Notes under the pieces: generated by a model
Database searches by the model: none
What the model was told of the DNA's origin: nothing
Seen by the model: the letters and a program-made list of their open reading frames with translations, nothing else
Assembly (NCBI GenBank): GCA_035626815.1
Contig: DASPMY010000049.1
Location: 132,295 to 196,294 of the forward strand
Direction of reading: 5' to 3'
Length of the DNA: 64,000 nucleotides
DNA from: Croceibacterium_A sp035626815
GTDB taxonomy: Bacteria; Pseudomonadota; Alphaproteobacteria; Sphingomonadales; Sphingomonadaceae
Part shown: piece after piece, positions 16,056-23,645 of the stretch
How the letters are laid out: every line of letters starts with the position of its first letter
Numbering within the stretch: position 1 is the first letter of the stretch
Translations under genes and position numbers: made by a program

Positions 16056-17759
16056 ATGAGCGACGACGCGACGCAGCACGACGGCGAGCCGGACTTTTCG
16101 GTCGCGCAACCCGAGGCGGCGCCCGAATGGCCGCTCAGGCCGTGGCTGCTGGCCGGGCTGCTCGGCCTGGCCGGGCTGCTGATCCATCTCGTCACCGGCG
16201 GCAACGACGACGTGCCGTGGCAGATGGCGACGGCCGCGTTCCTGTTCTTCGGCGCGATCGCCGCCGCCTTCACGCTCGAGCACGGGCGCTGGAAGGAGCC
16301 GGCGCTGTTCGCGCTCGCCGCCGGCCTGGTGATGGCCGGGCTCGCCTGGCGCGCGGTGCAGTACGGCGAATACCTGCCCGACGAGGAATACGGCTTCATG
16401 GCCGGTGTGGTGGCGACCGCGCTGGCGCTGCCGCTGTTCCAGGCGGGGTTCCACCGCCGCCGCTTCGCCACGCCTTACGCCGAGATCTACGGCCACGTGT
16501 GGACCGACGCGATCAGCGCCGCCGCGGCGCTCGCCTTCACCGGCCTGTCGTGGATCGTGCTGGTGCTGATGAGCGAGCTGTTCCACCTGCTCCGCATCGA
16601 CCTGCTGCGCGACCTGATGGACGACGGCTGGTTCGGCTGGACGTTCTCCGGCCTCGCCGCCGGCGCCGCGCTCGGCACGGTGCGCAACCAGCTCAAGGTG
16701 CTGGCGACGATGCAGACGGTGGTGCTGCTGGTCGCCTCGCTGCTCGCCGTACCGCTGGCCCTCGGGCTGGTGGTGTTCCTGCTGGCGACGGTCGTGTCCG
16801 GTCCGCAAGTGCTGTGGGACGCGACGCGCAGCGCCACGCCGCTGCTGCTCGCTTGCGCCGCCGGGGCGTTCGTGCTGGCCAACGCCATCGCCCGCCACGG
16901 CGACGAGGCGATGACCGGCAGCCGCGCGATGCGCATCGCCGGCTGGGTGCTGGCGGCGGTGATCCTGCCGCTGGCGCTGTTCGCCGCGGTGTCGATGGGC
17001 TTGCGCATAGGCCAGTACGGCCTCGCCCCGGAGCGGCTGTGGGGCCTCGTCGCGATCGTCGTCGCGTGCGTCTGCGGCGTGGCCTACTGGGCGGCGCTGA
17101 TCCGCGGGCGCAACGCCGGCTGGGCCGGGCACTTGCGCAAGGCCACCTTCCATCTCGGCCTGGTGGTGTGCGGCCTGGCGATCCTGCTGGCGCTGCCGAT
17201 CCTCGACTTCGGGGCGATCTCGGCGCGCAACCAGGTCTCGCGGCTGGAAAACGGCCGGGTGACGCCCGAGCAGTTCGACTTCACCGCGCTGCGGTGGGAT
17301 TTCGGGTCGTCGGGCCGCAAGGCGCTCGAGCGCCTGTCGCGCAGCGGCAACGCCAAGGTCGCCGAGCTGGCGCAGGCGGCGCTGACCCAGAGCGAGCGCG
17401 TCTATGCGACGTTCGACGAGACCAACAAGACCCGCGCCGACTTCAAGCTGCGCGTGCAGCCCGACGACGGCGAGGTGCGCGAGCGGGTGCTCGATTACCT
17501 GGTCGTCAACCCCTACCTGTGCTCCGAACGCTGCGTCGCGCTAGACCTCGGCGAAGCCAGGGACGGCGGGCAGCGGATCGCCATCGTCCAGGGCGGCAGT
17601 TACCAGGTGATCGTGGCCAGGCCGGGCATGACGCCGGTGCAGGAACCGGTCGCCGGCGGGTTCAAGCCGCTGCGCGCGGATTCGGTGGTCGAGGTCAGCG
17701 AAGCGCGCGTGATTCGCATCGACGGCGACGTCATCGGATCACCGATCCCCGACGACTAG
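16056..17759 (+). CDS. DUF4153 domain membrane protein
   Basis: A 567-residue protein with about 11-12 hydrophobic helices in the first 380 residues (from PWLLAGLLGLAGLLIHLV to LVVCGLAILLALPILDF). A soluble C-terminal domain of about 180 residues follows (VSRLENGRVTPEQFDFTALRWDFG). That domain contains two cysteines close together (YLCSERCVALDLG) that could form a disulfide. The family is broadly found in alphaproteobacteria and has no established role. It stands alone between the FKBP gene and gatC (33-base gap), on the same strand as gatCAB. Confidence 0.75.
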   Translation: MSDDATQHDGEPDFSVAQPEAAPEWPLRPWLLAGLLGLAGLLIHLVTGGNDDVPWQMATAAFLFFGAIAAAFTLEHGRWKEPALFALAAGLVMAGLAWRAVQYGEYLPDEEYGFMAGVVATALALPLFQAGFHRRRFATPYAEIYGHVWTDAISAAAALAFTGLSWIVLVLMSELFHLLRIDLLRDLMDDGWFGWTFSGLAAGAALGTVRNQLKVLATMQTVVLLVASLLAVPLALGLVVFLLATVVSGPQVLWDATRSATPLLLACAAGAFVLANAIARHGDEAMTGSRAMRIAGWVLAAVILPLALFAAVSMGLRIGQYGLAPERLWGLVAIVVACVCGVAYWAALIRGRNAGWAGHLRKATFHLGLVVCGLAILLALPILDFGAISARNQVSRLENGRVTPEQFDFTALRWDFGSSGRKALERLSRSGNAKVAELAQAALTQSERVYATFDETNKTRADFKLRVQPDDGEVRERVLDYLVVNPYLCSERCVALDLGEARDGGQRIAIVQGGSYQVIVARPGMTPVQEPVAGGFKPLRADSVVEVSEARVIRIDGDVIGSPIPDD

Positions 17760-17792
17760 ACGGCGGCGGGGGCCGCCGCTAACGCGCGGCCC

Positions 17793-18095
17793 ATGTCAGT
17801 GACCCGCGAGACCGTGGCGAAGATCGCCAGCCTGGCGCGCATCCGCATGGGCGAGGACGCGCTCGACCGGATGGTGCCCGAATTGAACGCGATCCTCGGC
17901 TGGGTCGAGCAGCTCGGCGAGGTCGACGTCGCCGGCGTCGAGCCGATGACCGCGGTGATCCCGCAAGCGCTGCGCCTGCGCGACGACGTGGTCGACGCCG
18001 ATCCGCTGACCGGCGGCGGCGTGCGCGACGCGGTGCTGGCGAACGCGCCGGCCGCCGAGCACGGCTTCTACGGCGTGCCGAAGGTGATCGAATGA
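17793..18095 (+). CDS. gatC: Asp-tRNA(Asn)/Glu-tRNA(Gln) amidotransferase subunit C
   Basis: A 100-residue small subunit that stabilises GatA within the GatCAB complex, which amidates mischarged Glu-tRNA(Gln) and Asp-tRNA(Asn). It shows the family N-terminus TVAKIASLARIRMGEDAL and the ILGWVEQLGEVDVAGVEPM stretch that wraps around GatA. The ATG is at 17793. The last codons and stop are part of an inverted repeat that reaches into the gap before gatA. Confidence 0.93.
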   Translation: MSVTRETVAKIASLARIRMGEDALDRMVPELNAILGWVEQLGEVDVAGVEPMTAVIPQALRLRDDVVDADPLTGGGVRDAVLANAPAAEHGFYGVPKVIE

Positions 18096-18204
18096 TGGGC
18101 TGGGCACATCATTCGATCATCCCCGCGAAGGCGGGGATCTCGTGCGTCCGGACATCGCGCTTGCGGCCCGAGGTCCGTGCCTGCGCAGGGACTCACAGTT
18201 CATA
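18085..18204. repeat. Inverted repeat over the gatC stop plus family C palindrome
   Basis: GATCGAATGATG (18086-18097) and CATCATTCGATC (18107-18118) form a perfect 12-bp stem with a 9-base loop. The stem includes the last residues and stop of gatC. Immediately after it is the family C palindrome ATCCCCGC-gaag-GCGGGGAT (18119-18138), then GAGGTCCGTGCCTGCGCAGG, a further G+C-rich repeat-like stretch. Together they fill the 121 bases between gatC and gatA. There is no T-tract, so this is a transcript structure rather than a simple terminator. Confidence 0.7.
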
Positions 18205-18216
18205 CAAGGCCAGCGC

Positions 18217-19701
18217 ATGACCGACCTCACCGAGTTCGGCGTCAAGGCGATCCGCGACGGGGTCGCCGCGGGCGACTTCACCGCGCGCGAGGTGGCCGAG
18301 GCGTTCAACGCCAACGTCGCCGCCGCGGGCGCGCTCAACGCGTTCATCGTGGCCACGCCCGAGCGCGCGCTCGAAGCCGCCGACAAGGTCGATGCCGACC
18401 GCGCGGGCGGCCAGCCGCTCGGCAAGATGGCCGGCGTGCCGATCGGCATGAAGGACCTGTTCGCCACCCGCGGCGTGCAGACCACCGCGGGCAGCCACAT
18501 CCTCGAAGGCTTCGTCCCCGAGTACGAGAGCACCGTCAGCCGCAAGCTGTGGGACGCTGGCGCGGGCATGCTCGGCAAGCTCAACATGGACCAGTTCGCG
18601 ATGGGCTCGTCGAACGAGACCAGCCATTTCGGCAACGTGGTCAGCCCGTGGCGCCAGCAGGGCGGCGGCAATGCCGACCTCGCGCCCGGCGGTTCGTCGG
18701 GCGGTTCCAGCGCGGCGGTTTCCGCGCGGCTCGCCCCGGCGGCGACCGGCACCGATACCGGCGGCTCGATCCGCCAACCGGCCGCGCTGACCGGCATCTG
18801 CGGGATCAAGCCGACTTACGGCCGCTGCAGCCGCTGGGGCATCGTCGCGTTCGCCAGCTCGCTCGACCAGGCCGGCGCGATGGCGCGCAGCGTCGAGGAC
18901 TGCGCGATCATGCTCGAGGCGATGGCCGGGTTCGATCCCAAGGATTCGACCAGCCTCGACCTGCCGGTGCCCGAATGGGCGAGCTCGCTCGACGCCAATC
19001 TCAAGGGCAAGACGGTCGGCATCCCCAAGGAATACCGGATGGAGGGCACCGACTCGGAAATCCTCCAGTCGTGGGACACCGGGATCGCCTGGCTCAGGGA
19101 CGCGGGGGCCGAAGTGGTCGAGATAAGCCTGCCGCACACCCAGTACGCGCTGCCGGCGTACTACATCATCGCCCCGGCCGAGGCCTCATCCAACCTCGCC
19201 CGCTACGACGGCGTGCGCTACGGGCTGCGCGAGCTGCCGCACGGCGCCAACCTGCAGGACATGTACGCCGCGACCCGCGCCGCCGGCTTCGGCGACGAGG
19301 TCAAGCGCCGCATCCTGATCGGCACGTACGTGCTCTCGGCGGGCTTCTACGACGCGTATTTCACCCAAGCCTCGAAAGTCCGCACGCTGATCGCGCGCGA
19401 CTTCGAGAAGGCCTGGGCGCGGTGCGACGTGATCCTCGCCCCGACCACGCCCAATGCCGCCTTCGCGCTCGGCGACAAGCTCGACGACCCGCTGGCGATG
19501 TACCTCAACGACGTGTTCTCGGTCCCCGCCAGCCTCGCCGGCTTGCCGGCGATGAGCGTGCCCGCCGGGCTCAATTCCGACGGCCTGCCGCTCGGCCTGC
19601 AGGTGATCGGCAAGCCGTTCGACGAGCAGGGCGTGTTGAATGCCGGGCTGGCGATCGAGCAGCGGGCGCAGTTCGCGGCGCGGCCGGAGCAGTGGTGGTG
19701 A
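18217..19701 (+). CDS. gatA: Asp-tRNA(Asn)/Glu-tRNA(Gln) amidotransferase subunit A
   Basis: A 494-residue amidase-signature enzyme that releases ammonia from glutamine for transfer by GatB. The Ser-cisSer-Lys triad is visible: Lys79 in IGMKD, the GGSSGGSS loop at residues 158-165, and the nucleophile Ser184 in DTGGSIRQPA. ATG 18217 starts the family N-terminus (MTDLTEFGVKAIRDG). A longer frame from 18142 is only read-through of the repeat upstream. Length and motifs are normal. Confidence 0.95.
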   Translation: MTDLTEFGVKAIRDGVAAGDFTAREVAEAFNANVAAAGALNAFIVATPERALEAADKVDADRAGGQPLGKMAGVPIGMKDLFATRGVQTTAGSHILEGFVPEYESTVSRKLWDAGAGMLGKLNMDQFAMGSSNETSHFGNVVSPWRQQGGGNADLAPGGSSGGSSAAVSARLAPAATGTDTGGSIRQPAALTGICGIKPTYGRCSRWGIVAFASSLDQAGAMARSVEDCAIMLEAMAGFDPKDSTSLDLPVPEWASSLDANLKGKTVGIPKEYRMEGTDSEILQSWDTGIAWLRDAGAEVVEISLPHTQYALPAYYIIAPAEASSNLARYDGVRYGLRELPHGANLQDMYAATRAAGFGDEVKRRILIGTYVLSAGFYDAYFTQASKVRTLIARDFEKAWARCDVILAPTTPNAAFALGDKLDDPLAMYLNDVFSVPASLAGLPAMSVPAGLNSDGLPLGLQVIGKPFDEQGVLNAGLAIEQRAQFAARPEQWW

Positions 19702-19712
19702 TTTCCCGCGAT

Positions 19713-19778
19713 CCGTTCGTCTCGAGCGAAGTCGAGAGACGCGGGGGCGCGGCGCAACGTGTCGCTCGACACGAACGG
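19713..19778. repeat. Family D composite palindrome between gatA and gatB
   Basis: The outer arms are CCGTTCGT (19713-19720) and ACGAACGG (19771-19778). Inside are two smaller stems, TCTCGA-gcgaag-TCGAGA (19720-19737) and GTGTCG-ct-CGACAC (19759-19772). The whole 66-base unit folds as a cloverleaf-like structure and occupies most of the 86-base gatA-gatB gap. The ribosome site of gatB lies just after it. Confidence 0.75.
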
Positions 19779-19787
19779 TGAAGGCTT

Positions 19788-21290
19788 ATGATTGAGAGTT
19801 CCTACCGCATCCATGGCGCCACCGGCGAATGGGAGGTCGTCATCGGCCTCGAGGTCCATGCCCAGGTCACCAGCAAGGCCAAGCTGTTCTCGGGCGCCTC
19901 GACCGCGTTCGGCGCCGAGCCGAACAGCCAGGTCAGCCTGGTCGACGCGGCGATGCCGGGCATGCTGCCGGTGCCGAACCGCGAATGCATCCGCCAGGCG
20001 GTGCGCACCGGCATGGCGATCGAGGCGCGGATCAACAAGTGGAGCCGGTTCGACCGCAAGAACTACTTCTATGCCGACCTGCCGCAGGGCTACCAGATCA
20101 GCCAGCTCTACCACCCGCTGGTCGGCGAAGGCGCGCTGACGATCGAGGCCGACGACAAGGCCGGCATCGCCGAGGACAAGCGCATCGGCATAGAGCGCAT
20201 CCACGTCGAGCAGGACGCCGGCAAGCTGATGCACGACCAGCACCCGACGATGAGCTACGTCGACCTGAACCGCTCGGGCGTGGCGCTGATGGAGATCGTC
20301 AGCCGGCCCGACATGCGCTCGCCGGCCGAGGCCGGGGCTTATGTCCGCAAGCTGCGCTCGATCCTGCGCTACGTCGGCTCGTGCGACGGCAACATGGAGG
20401 AAGGCTCGATGCGCGCCGACGTCAATGTCAGCGTGCGCAAGCCGGGCGCCGAATTCGGCACGCGGACCGAGACCAAGAACGTCAACTCGGTGCGCTTCGT
20501 CATGCAGACCATCGAGCACGAGGCGCGGCGCCAGGTCGAGCTGCTCGAGGAGGGCGGCACGATCGTCCAGGAAACCCGGCTGTTCGATCCCGGCACCGGG
20601 ACGACGCGCTCGATGCGCTCCAAGGAGGACGCGCACGATTACCGCTACTTCCCCGACCCGGACCTGCTCCCGCTCGAATTGGACGACGGGTTCCTCGCGG
20701 AATGCCGCGCGAGCCTGCCCGAGCTGCCCGACGCCAAGCGGCGGCGCTACATCGAGGACCTCGGGCTGTCGGCCTACAACGCGCACGTGCTGACTGCCGA
20801 AGTCGAGACCGCGCGGTGGTTCGAGGCGCTTCTGAGCGAGACGGCCAGCGCACAGGGCAAGCCGGAGGCCGCGGTCGCCAAGCAGGCCGCCAACTGGCTG
20901 ATCTCCGAGTTCTTCGGCGCGCTCAACAAGGCCGGGCACGAGCTGGCCGACTCGCCCGTCGGCCACGCGCAGGCGGCCGAGCTGCTGGCGCTGGTGGGCA
21001 ACGGCACGATCTCGGGCTCGATCGCCAAGCAGGTGCTCGAGACGATGCTCGCCACCGGCGACGGCGCGGCCGCCATCGTCGAGCGCGACGGCCTCAAGCA
21101 GGAATCCGACAGCGGCGCGATCGAGGCCGCGGTCGACCGGATCCTCGCCGCCAACGCCGACAAGGTCGCGCAGTTCAAGGCCGGCAAGGAGGCGCTGTTC
21201 GGGTTCTTCGTCGGCCAGACGATGAAGGCCATGCAGGGCAAGGCCAACCCGCAAGTGGTCAACGAGGTGCTGCGGGCGAAGCTCGGCTAG
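19788..21290 (+). CDS. gatB: Asp-tRNA(Asn)/Glu-tRNA(Gln) amidotransferase subunit B
   Basis: A 500-residue catalytic kinase-like subunit that phosphorylates the mischarged tRNA carboxylate and completes amidation. The N-terminal EVVIGLEVHAQVTSKAKLFS and the YFYADLPQGYQISQLYHPLV segment are highly conserved. The C-terminal helical tail domain recognises tRNA (NPQVVNEVLRAKLG). The ATG at 19788 gives a 13-residue leader before the conserved start. gatC-A-B lie together on one strand, separated only by repeats. Confidence 0.95.
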   Translation: MIESSYRIHGATGEWEVVIGLEVHAQVTSKAKLFSGASTAFGAEPNSQVSLVDAAMPGMLPVPNRECIRQAVRTGMAIEARINKWSRFDRKNYFYADLPQGYQISQLYHPLVGEGALTIEADDKAGIAEDKRIGIERIHVEQDAGKLMHDQHPTMSYVDLNRSGVALMEIVSRPDMRSPAEAGAYVRKLRSILRYVGSCDGNMEEGSMRADVNVSVRKPGAEFGTRTETKNVNSVRFVMQTIEHEARRQVELLEEGGTIVQETRLFDPGTGTTRSMRSKEDAHDYRYFPDPDLLPLELDDGFLAECRASLPELPDAKRRRYIEDLGLSAYNAHVLTAEVETARWFEALLSETASAQGKPEAAVAKQAANWLISEFFGALNKAGHELADSPVGHAQAAELLALVGNGTISGSIAKQVLETMLATGDGAAAIVERDGLKQESDSGAIEAAVDRILAANADKVAQFKAGKEALFGFFVGQTMKAMQGKANPQVVNEVLRAKLG

Positions 21291-21306
21291 GGGAGCCGGC
21301 GCGGCT

Positions 21307-22188
21307 TCACGGCAGCGACTGGACGTAGACCAGCCCGTCCGCCCAGATCAGCACGTCGTCCGGCCGCTGCTGGCCGCGCCGCACCAGTGGCCCGTAAAGG
21401 CCGGCGGCGAAAACCTTCTCGCGCTTCTTGTCGGCCAGCGCGTTCACGTCCGCATGGCTCAGCCCGAGCGCGTACGGGATCAGCTGCTCGAGCTGGGCGA
21501 AGGCCCGGGCCAGCGCCGTCCGCGCGAGCGCGCCGTCGTTGGCGCTCCACCGGGCGACGTTGTCGCGGTGCTCGTACGACCGCTCGCTCAGCTGGACGAT
21601 GCTGGCGAGGTGCTGCTCGTAGAACGGCGCGATCTCGCGGTTGCGACCCGGCTTTCGCGCGAGCGAGAGGTCGGCATAGACGCGGATCTGGGTGAAATCG
21701 GGCGACAGGTCGTAGCGATAGCTGACGAACGCCAGGTGATCGGCCGGCGAGGACGCAATGAACGCCCTCAGCGCCGCCGGCGAGCCGTCGTTCGAGGCGG
21801 TGACCTCGCGCGGGCTGAACCACGTCGCCTGGGCCAGAGCCGAGCGGGTGGTCGCCAGCGCCAGCGCGTCGACGTCGAAGCCCTGTAGCGCTTCGCGCAA
21901 CGGCAGTGCTGCCGCCTCGGCCCGTTGCCAGGCCGAGTTGCTGAGCACCTGCCGCTTGTTGTCCATCGAGGCGATGATCAGCGAATCGAGCAGGCCGCCG
22001 CCGAAGTTGGCCGCCACGCGGCCGACGTCGAAGCTGGTTTCGATCTCGCGCTGGGCCAGCGTCACCCGCACGTCGCGTCCGCCCGCAGCCTCGCGGTCCG
22101 CGGCAGCCAGCGCGCGCGGCGGGTCCGCGGCCAGCGCTGCGGGCGGGACGAGCGAGCAGGCGAGGACGATGGCGGCGAGAATCCTCAT
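21307..22188 (-). CDS. Exported protein of unknown function (293 aa)
   Basis: I do not recognise this family. The signal peptide is clear (MRILAAIVLACSLVPPAALA-A). The mature protein is about 270 residues, mixed alpha/beta, without cysteines or further membrane helices. It contains FGGGLLDSLIIASMDNKRQ near residue 65, a beta-strand pair (FVSYRYDLSPDFTQIRVYADL) and a helical middle region. It is the last of three same-strand exported proteins (after 22268-22906 and 22929-23534), with a 79-base gap, and it converges on gatB with 16 bases between stops. Co-expression with its neighbours is likely but unproved. Confidence 0.7.
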   Translation of the reverse strand: MRILAAIVLACSLVPPAALAADPPRALAAADREAAGGRDVRVTLAQREIETSFDVGRVAANFGGGLLDSLIIASMDNKRQVLSNSAWQRAEAAALPLREALQGFDVDALALATTRSALAQATWFSPREVTASNDGSPAALRAFIASSPADHLAFVSYRYDLSPDFTQIRVYADLSLARKPGRNREIAPFYEQHLASIVQLSERSYEHRDNVARWSANDGALARTALARAFAQLEQLIPYALGLSHADVNALADKKREKVFAAGLYGPLVRRGQQRPDDVLIWADGLVYVQSLP

Positions 22189-22267
22189 GGATGATCCTTG
22201 AAGCTTGAAGTGCAGGCGCGGGTGGAGGCGACGGGCCCTACCGGCGCCTCCAGTCGGCCATGATGGC

Positions 22268-22906
22268 TCAATCGAGGTTCGCGGCGAACTCGAGGAAGTT
22301 CTTGGTGAAGGCGTTGCGCAAGTCGGTCTCGGCCGCCTCGGTCTCGTCGGTCGTCTGCGGCGGGAAGAATTCCAGCCCGTTGCCGCCGCGGCCCTTGACC
22401 AGCTTGGTCTCGCTGCGGCCGGTGCGGAAGTCCTTGAAGATGAAGCGGTTGTTGAGCGAGCGGCCGTAGATCGCCCGCTTCTGGTAGAAGTTCTGCGTGA
22501 CGATCAGCTCGGCGTAGCATGGCGCCGTCGAGGAGGTCAGCCGGGTCTTCGCCTTGGTAGTGATGCCGCGGTCGGCGATCGGCGTCTCGTAGACGATCCG
22601 CGACGGCGGCAGGTTGAGCTCGGCGACGAGGTCGATCGTCTGCAGCGCCGCGACCTGGAACTGCGGGCCGAGCGCTTCCTTGAGGTATTCGGCCTCGCTG
22701 ATGTTGCGGTCCTTGTTGGCGGCCGCCTCGGCGATCGCGCCGACCGCGCCGAAGCCCGACAGCCAGCCGGTGGTCATCGCCTGGCCCTCCAGCGTCGGGA
22801 AAACGTGCAGCTCGCACGCCGGCTCGGTCGCCGAAGCCTGGGCCTGGGCCTGCGTCGCGGCCATCAACGCGGTCGCCGCAAGCGCCGCCATAGTCACTTT
22901 CTTCAT
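22268..22906 (-). CDS. Exported protein of unknown function (212 aa)
   Basis: Not recognised. A signal peptide (MKKVTMAALAATALMAATQAQA) precedes a mature protein of about 190 residues that begins with an acidic, cysteine-containing segment (TEPACELHVFPTLEG). A second cysteine sits in STAPCYAELIV, so one disulfide is possible. The middle predicts strands (LPPSRIVYETPI, YAELIVTQNFYQKRAIYG, NNRFIFKDFRTG). It lies 22 bases after the neighbouring 22929-23534 gene, so the two are probably one operon. Confidence 0.7.
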   Translation of the reverse strand: MKKVTMAALAATALMAATQAQAQASATEPACELHVFPTLEGQAMTTGWLSGFGAVGAIAEAAANKDRNISEAEYLKEALGPQFQVAALQTIDLVAELNLPPSRIVYETPIADRGITTKAKTRLTSSTAPCYAELIVTQNFYQKRAIYGRSLNNRFIFKDFRTGRSETKLVKGRGGNGLEFFPPQTTDETEAAETDLRNAFTKNFLEFAANLD

Positions 22907-22928
22907 GCTCGATCCCTCCAGTCCAGAA

Positions 22929-23534
22929 TCACGAATTCAAAGCTGAGGCCGGTTGGTCTTCCGGGCCCGGTTCGCCGCGCGGCGGAACCGGCGGCGGCTC
23001 GGCGCCGACGACGAAGGCGATCGCCTCGCCGGTGCGCGCCTTGAGTTCGCGCCCGGCGGGGATGCCGCCCTTGCCGCCCCGGATCAGGCCGGCGAACACG
23101 CCGACGACGAAGTAGGTCGCGGCGCTCTCGGCGTTGCGGCTCGTGCCTTCCTCGCGGTAGCGCCCGTCGAGCTTGACCGCGCGGTCGCCGAGCTCGAGCT
23201 CGCGCAAGGTGATGCCGAGGATTCCCGGCTTGCCGAAGCCGCCGCGATTGGTAACGAACGTGACCTCGCCCCAGCCTTCGGCGCCGGCGGGGATCACCAC
23301 GGTCCCTTCGGCGACGACGTCCTGGGCCACGGCGACCTCGAATCGCTGGCCGATCTCGGCAGTCGCGGTCGACAGGTCCTGTTGCAGCACGACGTAGACC
23401 GGCGAGCCCGCCGGCAGCACCGACCGGGCGACCGACGGCGCCGCCGCGGGCACGCCAACGGATTGCGGCTCGTCGGCGAGCGCGCCCACGGGCAACAGCA
23501 AAAGGCCGCAAGCGGCGACCCGTGCAAGTATCAA
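22929..23534 (-). CDS. Exported beta-rich protein of unknown function (201 aa)
   Basis: A probable signal peptide (MILARVAACGLLLLPVGALA) precedes a beta-barrel-like domain: SPVYVVLQQDLSTATAEIGQ, VAQDVVAEGTVVIPAGAEGW. Alternating short strands with 'GT..IPAG' turns recall TrbI/FlgA-like barrels, but this is a shape impression only. The C-terminus is proline-rich (AEPPPVPPRGEPGPEDQP). The start is TTG at 23534; no ATG lies nearby, and a G-rich ribosome site (GGGGGG) sits about 5 bases before it. It is first of the three-gene exported cluster. Confidence 0.65.
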   Translation of the reverse strand: MILARVAACGLLLLPVGALADEPQSVGVPAAAPSVARSVLPAGSPVYVVLQQDLSTATAEIGQRFEVAVAQDVVAEGTVVIPAGAEGWGEVTFVTNRGGFGKPGILGITLRELELGDRAVKLDGRYREEGTSRNAESAATYFVVGVFAGLIRGGKGGIPAGRELKARTGEAIAFVVGAEPPPVPPRGEPGPEDQPASALNS

Positions 23535-23645
23535 AGAGACCCCCCAGTCCCCGATTTGAAGGCGAATGCTACTGGGCGGCCGCGCGATTGTCCATTCCGC
23601 AGTGTGCCGAAAGTGACGCTTTCCTAACCACTTGAACCGTCCGGA

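Noticed and set aside
18142..18216. Longer start (TTG/ATG-like 18142) for gatA
   Set aside because: The additional codons come from the family C repeat region; conserved GatA begins at ATG 18217.
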